Positions 29,901 to 35,902 of a DNA stretch of 35,902 nt are shown here, piece after piece. The notes under the pieces were generated by a model. That model saw only the letters and a list, made by a program, of their open reading frames with translations, searched no databases and had not been told where the DNA came from. Origin of the DNA: Burkholderiales bacterium (GTDB lineage: Bacteria > Pseudomonadota > Gammaproteobacteria > Burkholderiales > Burkholderiaceae_C); contig JAPLPK010000073.1 in NCBI GenBank assembly GCA_026400275.1, positions 1 through 35,902 of the forward strand, in the 5' to 3' direction. A program made the position numbers and the translations under genes. Numbering within the stretch: the first letter of the stretch is position 1; the number at the start of each line of letters is the position of its first letter.

Positions 29901-31265
29901 ATGGCCTCCGCCCTCACCGACAAACTCTCCCGCCTGGTCAAGGAAATCCGGGGCCAGGCCCGCATCACCGAGTCCAATGTGGCCGACATGCTGCGCGAAG
30001 TGCGCATGGCCCTGCTGGAGGCCGATGTGGCCCTGCCGGTGGTGCGCGACTTCATCGCCCGGGTGAAGGAGAAAGCCCTGGGCCAGGAAGTGATGGGCTC
30101 GCTGTCTCCTGGCCAGGCGCTGGTGGGCATCGTCAACCGCGAGCTCAGCCGCACCATGGGCGAGGGTGTGAGCGACATCAACCTGGCCGCCCAGCCGCCC
30201 GCCGTGATTTTGATGGCCGGTCTGCAAGGTGCAGGTAAGACCACCACCACCGCCAAGCTGGCCAAGCACCTGATTGAAAAGCGCAAGAAGAAGGTGCTCA
30301 CCGTCTCGGGCGACGTGTACCGCCCCGCCGCCATCGAACAGCTGAAGATGGTCACCAAGCAAGCCGGTGCCGAATGGTTCCCCAGCACGCCCGACCAAAA
30401 GCCGTTGGACATTGCCGCAGCCGCCATCGACTACGCCCGCAAGCACTACTTTGACGTGCTGCTGGTCGATACCGCCGGCCGCCTGGCCATCGACGAAGTG
30501 CTGATGAACGAAATCAAGGGCCTGCACGCGCTGCTCAAGCCGGTGGAAACCCTGTTCGTGGTCGATGCCATGCAGGGCCAGGACGCGATCAACACCGCCA
30601 AGGCTTTTTCTGATGCGCTGCCGCTGACCGGCATCATCCTGACCAAGACCGATGGCGATTCGCGCGGCGGCGCGGCCCTGTCGGTGCGCCATGTCACCGG
30701 CGTGCCCATCAAGTTTGCCGGTACCAGCGAAAAGATCGACGGTCTGGAAGTGTTCGACGCCGAGCGCCATGCTGGCCGCGTGCTGGGCATGGGTGACATC
30801 CTGGCTCTGGTCGAACAGGTCACGGCCGGCGTGGACATGGCGGCTGCGCAAAAGCTCGCCCTGAAGGTGAAGAGCGGCGAGAGTTTTGACCTGAACGACT
30901 TCCTGGGCCAAATCCAGCAGATGAAGCAAATGGGCGGCCTGTCCAGCCTGATGGACAAGCTGCCCACGCAAATGACCGCCAAGGCTGGTCAGATGGACAT
31001 GGACAAGGCCGAGCGCGACATCCGCCGCAAAGAGGGCATCATCCACAGCATGACCCCGCTGGAGCGCCGCAAGCCCGACCTGATCAAGGCCACCCGCAAG
31101 CGCCGCATCGCCGCCGGTGCCGGCGTGCAGGTGCAGGAAGTGAACCGCATGCTGAACGAGTTTGGCCAGATGCAGGAAATGATGAAGAAGATGAAGGGCG
31201 GCGGCATGATGAAGATGCTCAAGCGCATGGGTGGCATGAAGGGCATGCCCAAGATGCCGTTCTAG
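29901..31265 (+). CDS. ffh: Signal recognition particle protein Ffh
   Basis: GTPase that binds 4.5S RNA and signal sequences and delivers ribosomes to FtsY at the membrane. The 454 residues give the N domain (MASALTDKLSRLVKEIRG...), the G domain with GLQGAGKTTTTAKLAKHL, VLLVDTAGR, TKTDGDSRGG and GMGDI, and the methionine-rich M domain. The M domain ends with the run MQEMMKKMKGGGMMKMLKRM. The start ATG at 29901 fits the family; the upstream in-frame extension does not. It is divergent from the ypjD-like gene, and its TAG stop is followed immediately by a dispersed repeat. No rpsP or rimM follows, unlike some proteobacteria. Confidence 0.97.
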   Translation: MASALTDKLSRLVKEIRGQARITESNVADMLREVRMALLEADVALPVVRDFIARVKEKALGQEVMGSLSPGQALVGIVNRELSRTMGEGVSDINLAAQPPAVILMAGLQGAGKTTTTAKLAKHLIEKRKKKVLTVSGDVYRPAAIEQLKMVTKQAGAEWFPSTPDQKPLDIAAAAIDYARKHYFDVLLVDTAGRLAIDEVLMNEIKGLHALLKPVETLFVVDAMQGQDAINTAKAFSDALPLTGIILTKTDGDSRGGAALSVRHVTGVPIKFAGTSEKIDGLEVFDAERHAGRVLGMGDILALVEQVTAGVDMAAAQKLALKVKSGESFDLNDFLGQIQQMKQMGGLSSLMDKLPTQMTAKAGQMDMDKAERDIRRKEGIIHSMTPLERRKPDLIKATRKRRIAAGAGVQVQEVNRMLNEFGQMQEMMKKMKGGGMMKMLKRMGGMKGMPKMPF

Positions 31266-31331
31266 GCTTTTAAGCCTTTTAGGCCGCTGGCGCAGGTGGA
31301 ATATGCGTCAGTAGCTATCATTTTTTTATCA
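31266..31331 (-). repeat. ATAGCTA-type dispersed repeat after ffh
   Basis: One of the clearest intergenic copies. Reverse strand: AAAAAAATGATAGCTACTGA, then CGCATATTCCACCTGCGCCA, then GCGGCCTAAAAGGC. It begins at the base after the ffh stop. It contains no long perfect hairpin, so it is not an obvious terminator. Confidence 0.75.
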
Positions 31332-31643
31332 ACCCTGGTTGATTTTCCACATCGCCAGCAATGCGTCTTCCACGCGCCCTTCTGTCTTGTGGAGCGGACG
31401 GGCATTCTTGCGGGTTTGAAGTTGTGCCACCCTGTGTGTCCGAGCCCAAACCCTTGCAGGGGGGCTCTCGTTGGCTGAGGGCTGCCCGGTAAGGGCCCAT
31501 ACCCATATGGCAATGCTTCGGTTACAAAAAACGTATCCGGCATTACCCTGGGTTGTCTCGGTTTGCCCCCTTTGGATGGCCCCAGCGCGCAGTTGCTGGG
31601 TTATTCTGACATCCACTTACATTTTGGGTGCAGGACCGCACGA
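31332..31643. other. Gene-poor stretch before the first chemoreceptor gene
   Basis: About 310 bases with no confident gene. A reverse-strand reading (31329-31616) contains VAQLQTRKNARPLHKTEGRV, which looks protein-like and could be a gene remnant, but it has no convincing start or family. The promoter of the chemoreceptor gene must lie here; I found no clear sigma-70 or sigma-28 match. Confidence 0.35.
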
Positions 31644-33221
31644 ATGAAAAATCTCAATATATCCACCCGTTTGCTGGTGTTGGTCGGTGTTTTGTCGGCC
31701 TTGCTGGTGGCCATTGGCGCGTTGGGGCTGTTTGGGATAGCCAAGTCGAATGGGGCCATTGACTCCATGTACAAGGACCGCATGCAGACCCAGACCTGGG
31801 TGTCTGACTTCTTGCTGCTGACCACGCGCAACCGCTTGTTGGTGTCCAATGCGCTGATGTCGCCGGTGCCGGAGAAGGTTGCCAAGGCGATGGCCGAGGC
31901 CACTGCCAATATCCAGAAGGTGAATACGGTGTGGGCCTCCTTGTCGGCAGTGCCGATGGGGCCGGAGGGCAGCAAGCTGATCAAGGCGATTGGCGACCAG
32001 AACCAAAAGATCATGCAGGAGGGGCTGCAGCCTGCCATGGCGGCCCTGACCAGCGAAGACACGGCCACGGCGCGTGTGCTGGTGGTGCGCAAGTTTGCCG
32101 ACCTGTTCGACCCGCTGCTGGACGACACCAGCGCCCTGCTGGCCCTGACCAAAGAGGCCACGTTACATGATTACCAAGATGCCGAGGCGCGCTACCTGGT
32201 GATTCGCAATGTCGCCATCGCTGCCATCGTCGTCGGCGTCGTATTCGCGGTGCTGTTTGGTTTCGCTTTGATGCGCAGCATCACCCGGCCGCTGCAGCAG
32301 GCCAGCCAGGTGGCGAATGCGGTAGCCAGTGGCGACTTGAGCCAGCAGATCGACACCACGGGCACGGACGAAGTGTCGTCCGTGATGCTGGCGCTCAGTT
32401 CCATGCAGTCCAGCCTGTCGCAGGTGGTGGCCACGGTGCGCCGTGGTTCTGAGAGCGTGGCCAATGCCAGCGCCGAGATTGCCGAAGGCAACCATGATTT
32501 GTCGGCCCGTACTGAACACCAGGCCAGCGCACTGGAAGAAACCGCTGCGTCCATGGAGGAGCTGGGCTCCACCGTACGCCAGAACGCTGACAGCGCGTCC
32601 CAGGCCAACCAGTTGGCGCTGCGGGCCAGCCAGGTCGCCATGCAGGGCGGCGAGGTGGTGGCCGAGGTGGTCACAACCATGCAGGGCATCAATGAGTCTT
32701 CGCGCAAGATCAGCGACATCATCGGTGTCATTGACGGCATCGCTTTTCAGACCAACATCCTGGCGCTGAATGCCGCCGTGGAGGCCGCCCGCGCCGGCGA
32801 GCAGGGGCGTGGCTTTGCGGTGGTGGCCAGCGAGGTCCGCAGCCTGGCCGGACGTTCGGCCGACGCAGCCAAGGAAATCAAACAACTAATTTCTGCCAGC
32901 GTGGAGCGAGTGGCCCAGGGCAGCCTATTGGTGGACAAGGCTGGCACCACCATGACCGAGGTGGTAGATGCCATCCACCGTGCCACCAGCATCATGGGCG
33001 AGATCAGTTCCGCCAGCCAGGAGCAAAGCCTGGGCGTGTCCCAGATAGGCGAAGCCGTAACCCAGATGGACCAAACCACGCAGCAAAATGCCGCGCTGGT
33101 CGAGCAGATGGCGGCGGCCGCCAGCAGCATGCGCACCCAGGCCCAAGACCTGGTGGACGCGGTGGCCGTGTTCCGGCTGCCGCAGGACCACATGGCTCTG
33201 GTGCCGATTGCCCACACCTAA
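31644..33221 (+). CDS. Methyl-accepting chemotaxis protein (first of a tandem pair)
   Basis: A 525-residue transmembrane chemoreceptor signalling to CheA/CheW. Membrane helix 1 is about 10-32, the periplasmic four-helix-bundle ligand domain about 33-188, and helix 2 about 189-210. HAMP runs from 211 to 263. The cytoplasmic hairpin tip has the invariant [20 protein letters not shown] block (365-384) and continues through [15 protein letters not shown] methylation-type segment [11 protein letters not shown] lies near 296-306. There is no C-terminal NWETF-like CheR/CheB-docking pentapeptide. The ligand cannot be inferred. It is followed 207 bases later by a paralogue that begins almost identically ([18 protein letters not shown]), a local duplication. 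Confidence 0.93.
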   Translation: MKNLNISTRLLVLVGVLSALLVAIGALGLFGIAKSNGAIDSMYKDRMQTQTWVSDFLLLTTRNRLLVSNALMSPVPEKVAKAMAEATANIQKVNTVWASLSAVPMGPEGSKLIKAIGDQNQKIMQEGLQPAMAALTSEDTATARVLVVRKFADLFDPLLDDTSALLALTKEATLHDYQDAEARYLVIRNVAIAAIVVGVVFAVLFGFALMRSITRPLQQASQVANAVASGDLSQQIDTTGTDEVSSVMLALSSMQSSLSQVVATVRRGSESVANASAEIAEGNHDLSARTEHQASALEETAASMEELGSTVRQNADSASQANQLALRASQVAMQGGEVVAEVVTTMQGINESSRKISDIIGVIDGIAFQTNILALNAAVEAARAGEQGRGFAVVASEVRSLAGRSADAAKEIKQLISASVERVAQGSLLVDKAGTTMTEVVDAIHRATSIMGEISSASQEQSLGVSQIGEAVTQMDQTTQQNAALVEQMAAAASSMRTQAQDLVDAVAVFRLPQDHMALVPIAHT

Positions 33222-33282
33222 GAACGCGTTCTAAGCCCACCAGGTCGATGGGCCGCACTGCACGCCATGTTTTAAGTAGAAG

Positions 33283-33308
33283 TGTGACAATTTTGTGGAC
33301 TTGTCACA
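33283..33308. promoter_or_regulatory. Operator-like inverted repeat upstream of the second chemoreceptor
   Basis: TGTGACAA (33283-33290) and TTGTCACA (33301-33308) are perfect inverted 8-mers with a ten-base spacer, with half-site centres about 18 bp apart. It lies between the two chemoreceptor genes and has no T run, so a regulator-binding site is more likely than a terminator. The TGTGA/TCACA half-sites recall CRP, but the spacing is much longer. Confidence 0.5.
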
Positions 33309-33329
33309 AAGACATGTAGTTACAACCGC

Positions 33330-33356
33330 TAAGGTCTAACCCTAGATCGCCACATC
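33330..33356 (+). promoter_or_regulatory. Candidate sigma-28 (FliA) promoter for the second chemoreceptor
   Basis: TAAG-15 bp-GCCACATC approximates the motility promoter TAAA-N15-GCCGATAA, with the spacing exact and three of the eight -10 positions differing. It lies 72 bases before the ATG. Flagellar control of a chemoreceptor would be expected, but the match is partial. Confidence 0.4.
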
Positions 33357-33428
33357 GGTGGCGCAATATTTCCGGGCGTAGCAGCAGGCAGCACTTGTCT
33401 GGCCTTGCCCGTTGCACAGGGTTAGCAC

Positions 33429-35018
33429 ATGAAACATCTCAAAATATCCACCCGCCTGCTAGTACTGGTGGGCGTTCTGTCCAGCTTGCTGGTCGCCGTG
33501 GGCTGTCTTGGCCTGCTGGGCATTGCCCAGGCGAATACGGTGGTCGAGGCCATGTACAAACAGAGGATGCAGTCGATTGCCGCCCTGGGCAACTACCAGT
33601 TCCTGGCCATGCGCGCGCGGCAGGTGATTTCCGACACGCTGATCGACCCCGCGCCCCTGGTGGTGGCCAAAAATATCCAGGAGGTGGATGCCATCAGCGC
33701 CGCATCCCAGAAGGCGTGGGACATCTTCATCGCCACCCCGATGTCCCCCGCCGCCGAAGGCCTGGTGAAGGAGCTGACCCAGAAGCGCCAAAGCTTCCAG
33801 CAAGAGGGCCTCAAGCCGGTGATGGAGCGTCTGCGCGACGACGACTTTCTGCCCGCCCAGGTGCTGGTGTTGGGTAAGTTCACCGCCTTGTTCAACCCCA
33901 TCAGCAACGACATCGTGGCACTACTCAAGCTCACCGCCGACGAGGCCCAGCAAGACTATGACGCCGCTGTGCTGCGCTACCACGCCATCCGTACCGCCTG
34001 CATTGCCGCCATCACATTTGGCCTGCTGTTCTCTGTGCTGTTTGGCTGGACGCTGGTGCGTGGCATCACCGTGCCCCTGCTGCGTGCCGGCGATCTGGCT
34101 CAAGCGGTGGCCGGCGGACGCCTGGACCAAACCGTGGACACGGCCGGCAGAGACGAGGTGGCCGCCGTGATGCAGTCCTTGGCCGCTATGCAGACCAGCT
34201 TGTCCACTGTGGTGGTGAATGTGCGTCAGGGGGCGCAGTCCGTGGCGGCTGCCAGTGCCGAAATCGCCCAGGGCAACCACCACCTCAGCGTGCGTACCGA
34301 GCAACAGGCCAGCGCGCTGCAGGAGGCGGCCGCATCGATGGACACGCTCAGCGCCACCGTGCAGCACAACGCCAACAGCGCTGTACAGGCGAATCAACTG
34401 GCCCAGCGCGCCAGCACGGTGGCCCTGCAGGGTGGTGCTGTGGTGGCCGAAGTGGTGACCACCATGCAGGGCATCAACGCCTCTTCACGCAAGATCAGCG
34501 ACATCATTGGTGTGATCGACGGCATCGCCTTCCAGACGAATATCCTGGCGCTGAATGCCGCCGTGGAGGCTGCCCGCGCCGGCGAGCAGGGTCGGGGCTT
34601 TGCCGTGGTGGCCAGCGAAGTACGCAGCCTGGCCGGGCGCAGTGCCGATGCGGCCAAGGAAATCAAGCTGCTGATTTCCGCCAGTGTGGATCGGGTCGCC
34701 CAGGGCACGGCATTGGTGGACAAGGCCGGCGTAACCATGGGCGAGGTGGTGGACGCGATCCGCCAGGTGACCGCCATCGTGGCCGAGATCAGCGCCGCCA
34801 GCAGCGGCCAAAGCGCGGGCGTGGCCCACATCCTGCAGGCCGTCGGCCAGATCGACCAGGCGACCCAGCAAAACGCGGCCATGGTTGAGGAAATGGCCGC
34901 TTCGGCCCGCAGCATGAAGACCCAGGCGCACGAGCTGGTTGCCACCGTGGAGGTTTTTACCCTGCCCGAGCAGCCGCTGGGAGCCGTGGAGTCGCGTAGA
35001 TTGCTATTGAATGCATAG
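33429..35018 (+). CDS. Methyl-accepting chemotaxis protein (second of a tandem pair)
   Basis: A 529-residue chemoreceptor with the same plan as its upstream neighbour: membrane helix 1 near 10-32, a periplasmic four-helix bundle, helix 2 near 190-212 ([20 protein letters not shown]), HAMP and the signalling hairpin with [20 protein letters not shown]. The ligand domain has diverged strongly from the first copy, while the hairpin tip is nearly identical, so the pair probably senses different ligands through a shared signalling core. The methylation segment reads [12 protein letters not shown], with one acceptor Glu replaced by Asp. There is no docking pentapeptide. The TAG stop lies in a dispersed repeat. 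Confidence 0.93.
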   Translation: MKHLKISTRLLVLVGVLSSLLVAVGCLGLLGIAQANTVVEAMYKQRMQSIAALGNYQFLAMRARQVISDTLIDPAPLVVAKNIQEVDAISAASQKAWDIFIATPMSPAAEGLVKELTQKRQSFQQEGLKPVMERLRDDDFLPAQVLVLGKFTALFNPISNDIVALLKLTADEAQQDYDAAVLRYHAIRTACIAAITFGLLFSVLFGWTLVRGITVPLLRAGDLAQAVAGGRLDQTVDTAGRDEVAAVMQSLAAMQTSLSTVVVNVRQGAQSVAAASAEIAQGNHHLSVRTEQQASALQEAAASMDTLSATVQHNANSAVQANQLAQRASTVALQGGAVVAEVVTTMQGINASSRKISDIIGVIDGIAFQTNILALNAAVEAARAGEQGRGFAVVASEVRSLAGRSADAAKEIKLLISASVDRVAQGTALVDKAGVTMGEVVDAIRQVTAIVAEISAASSGQSAGVAHILQAVGQIDQATQQNAAMVEEMAASARSMKTQAHELVATVEVFTLPEQPLGAVESRRLLLNA

Positions 35019-35058
35019 CTGCCTGCGCAGGTTTTATATGCGCTAGCTAGGTTTTTGT
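35009..35058 (+). repeat. ATAGCTA-type dispersed repeat at the second chemoreceptor's 3' end
   Basis: Plus strand: GAATGCATAGCTGCCTGCGC then AGGTTTTATATGCGCTAGCT. The TAG of the ATAGCT core is the stop codon of the chemoreceptor gene (35016-35018), as at mpl. Confidence 0.65.
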
Positions 35059-35084
35059 TGGGGGCTGGTTAGAATCCAGCGCCC

Positions 35085-35711
35085 ATGCCTGCGCCTGCCA
35101 TCTCACGCCCCCGTTGCCCGGTCTGCCTGCGTCCGCAGCGGGCCTGCATCTGCGCCTGGGTGCGGCCGACCGAACATGTGGTCGAGCTGTTGTTGCTACA
35201 GCACCCGCTGGAGGTGGACCAGGCCAAGGGCAGCGCGCGCCTGCTGCACCTGAGCCTGCCGCACAGCCGCATGCTGGTCTGCGAATCCCTGCCGGACGCC
35301 GCGCTGCTAAGCGGCCCCTGGAGCCGGGCTGCGCCGCGCCACACCGTGCTGCTCTACCCCGATACGCCGGAAGACGCCGCTTTGGGCCTGCTGCCCGCAC
35401 CCGCCCTGGACCCCGCCGCGCTGCAAGACCCCGCGCAGATCCGCCTGGTAGTGCTGGACGGCACCTGGCGCAAAAGCCGCAAGATGCTCTACCAAAGCCC
35501 CGCGCTGCAGCAGCTGCCGCGCCTGGGCCTGCGCGACGTGCCAGCCTCGCGCTACCGCATCCGCAAGGCGCACCGGCCAGACCAGCTTTCCACCCTGGAG
35601 GCGACCTGCCAGGCCCTGGCCCAGCTGGAGGGCGATGCCGAGCGCTACCGGCCTTTGCTAGACGCGTTCGACGGCTTTGTGGCGCAGCAGCTGGCATATA
35701 GGCCAGATTAG
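35085..35711 (+). CDS. tapT: DTW-domain tRNA-uridine aminocarboxypropyltransferase
   Basis: Predicted to add the acp3 group from SAM to uridine 47 of tRNAs, as shown for the E. coli DTW protein TapT. The 208-residue protein has an N-terminal cysteine cluster, Cys11, Cys14, Cys21 and Cys23 (RCPVCLRPQRACICAW), expected to bind zinc. A HPLEVDQAKGSARLLHLSLP block follows, then the signature VVLDGTWRKSRKML and the C-terminal STLEATCQALAQLEGD. The family DTW triplet appears here as DGTW, the common bacterial form. It stands alone between two dispersed repeats. No Shine-Dalgarno is clear before the ATG; TAGAAT ends nine bases before it. Confidence 0.9.
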   Translation: MPAPAISRPRCPVCLRPQRACICAWVRPTEHVVELLLLQHPLEVDQAKGSARLLHLSLPHSRMLVCESLPDAALLSGPWSRAAPRHTVLLYPDTPEDAALGLLPAPALDPAALQDPAQIRLVVLDGTWRKSRKMLYQSPALQQLPRLGLRDVPASRYRIRKAHRPDQLSTLEATCQALAQLEGDAERYRPLLDAFDGFVAQQLAYRPD

Positions 35712-35719
35712 GTTTGCTG

Positions 35720-35790
35720 CAGTTTTGATAGCTTCCCGCGCACGTGCTACCTGCGCCAGAGCCTGATTTCTCCTGATTAGCTATTTGCCT
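35720..35790 (+). repeat. ATAGCTA-type dispersed repeat after tapT
   Basis: Plus strand: AGTTTTGATAGCTTCCCGCG, then TGCTACCTGCGCCAGAGCCT, ending with GATTAGCTATTTGCC. It has the same TAGCT...CTGCGCCAGAGCC block order as the copies at 13005 and 31266. Confidence 0.65.
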
Positions 35791-35807
35791 CAGACACACA
35801 ACTACAA

Positions 35808-35872
35808 CCGTTCGCCCTGAGCTTGTCGAAGGGCTCCATTTGCAAGCCCTTCGACAAGCTCAGGGCGAACGG
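35808..35872. repeat. Perfect 28-bp inverted repeat (REP-like)
   Basis: Arms 35808-35835 and 35845-35872 are exact reverse complements, 28 bases each, around a nine-base loop. Each arm contains TTCGCCCTGAGCTTGTCGAA. I know this unit as a widespread intergenic repeat in proteobacteria. Arms this long and perfect suggest recent insertion or selection. It could also end transcription from tapT. Confidence 0.9.
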
Positions 35873-35902
35873 GGTCTTTCATGTGCGTGTTGCGATCTGA
35901 GG

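Noticed and set aside
31262-31543. 93-codon reverse frame ending next to ffh
   Set aside because: Its C-terminal part is translated repeat and the rest has no ribosome-binding site or recognisable family.
1-35902. CRISPR array, prophage or insertion sequence
   Set aside because: No regularly spaced direct repeats, integrase, transposase or phage structural genes were seen; gene content is chromosomal throughout.

Overview
The window looks like chromosomal DNA of a betaproteobacterium, most likely family Comamonadaceae (Rhodoferax-like). The basis is the high-GC coding, the tRNA-Tyr/Gly/Thr-tuf cluster, the gene order ffh-ypjD-PP0621-pilS-pilR-ampD beside nrdAB, a Lys/Ala/Pro histone-H1-like protein, and a short dispersed repeat with an ATAGCTA core that I associate with Comamonadaceae. 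This rests on recalled family features, not on a database search. Nearly all of the window is housekeeping DNA; I see no prophage, insertion sequence, CRISPR array or obvious island.

Layout. 1-950 (minus): 5' part of tuf and three tRNA genes in the classic Tyr-Gly-Thr-tuf order. 1037-7226 (minus): ung, trpC, mtgA, aroE, a tonB-like gene and an RNase II-family gene, mostly tightly packed. 7372-12994 (plus): a diguanylate cyclase, rodA, tldD, then aroG behind a complete attenuator. 13060-14433 (minus): mpl. 14499-19576 (plus): an unknown conserved-looking gene, a TlpA-like thioredoxin, accB-accC, prmA and a DUF3426 zinc-ribbon membrane protein. 19635-24684 (minus): histone-like gene, nrdB and nrdA, with two NrdR boxes upstream. 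25038-29811 (minus): ampD, pilR, pilS, a PP0621-type small protein and a CcsA/YpjD-type membrane protein. 29901-35711 (plus): ffh, two tandem chemoreceptor genes and a DTW-domain tRNA-modifying enzyme. The window ends in a perfect 28-bp inverted repeat.

Functional themes: cell wall synthesis and recycling (mtgA, rodA, mpl, ampD), aromatic amino acid synthesis (aroE, aroG, trpC), fatty acid precursor synthesis (accBC), dNTP supply (nrdAB), translation and protein targeting (tuf, tRNAs, prmA, ffh, tapT), and surface behaviour (pilSR, chemoreceptors, a GGDEF protein).

Most interesting signals. (1) The aroG leader has an 18-codon ORF, MQKHVFAFFYFWFSVPGG, holding all three aromatic residues, followed by mutually exclusive antiterminator and terminator stems; the leader ORF itself looks leaderless. 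(2) A dispersed repeat supplies stop codons to several genes and is read through in frame inside the RNase II-like gene and tldD. (3) MtgA lacks the otherwise near-invariant GGSTITQQ motif, as if cleanly deleted. (4) Several genes have a -10-like hexamer 6-7 nt before ATG and no Shine-Dalgarno, suggesting common leaderless mRNAs. (5) The RNase II-like gene starts inside a hairpin that pairs its ribosome-binding site with its start codon.
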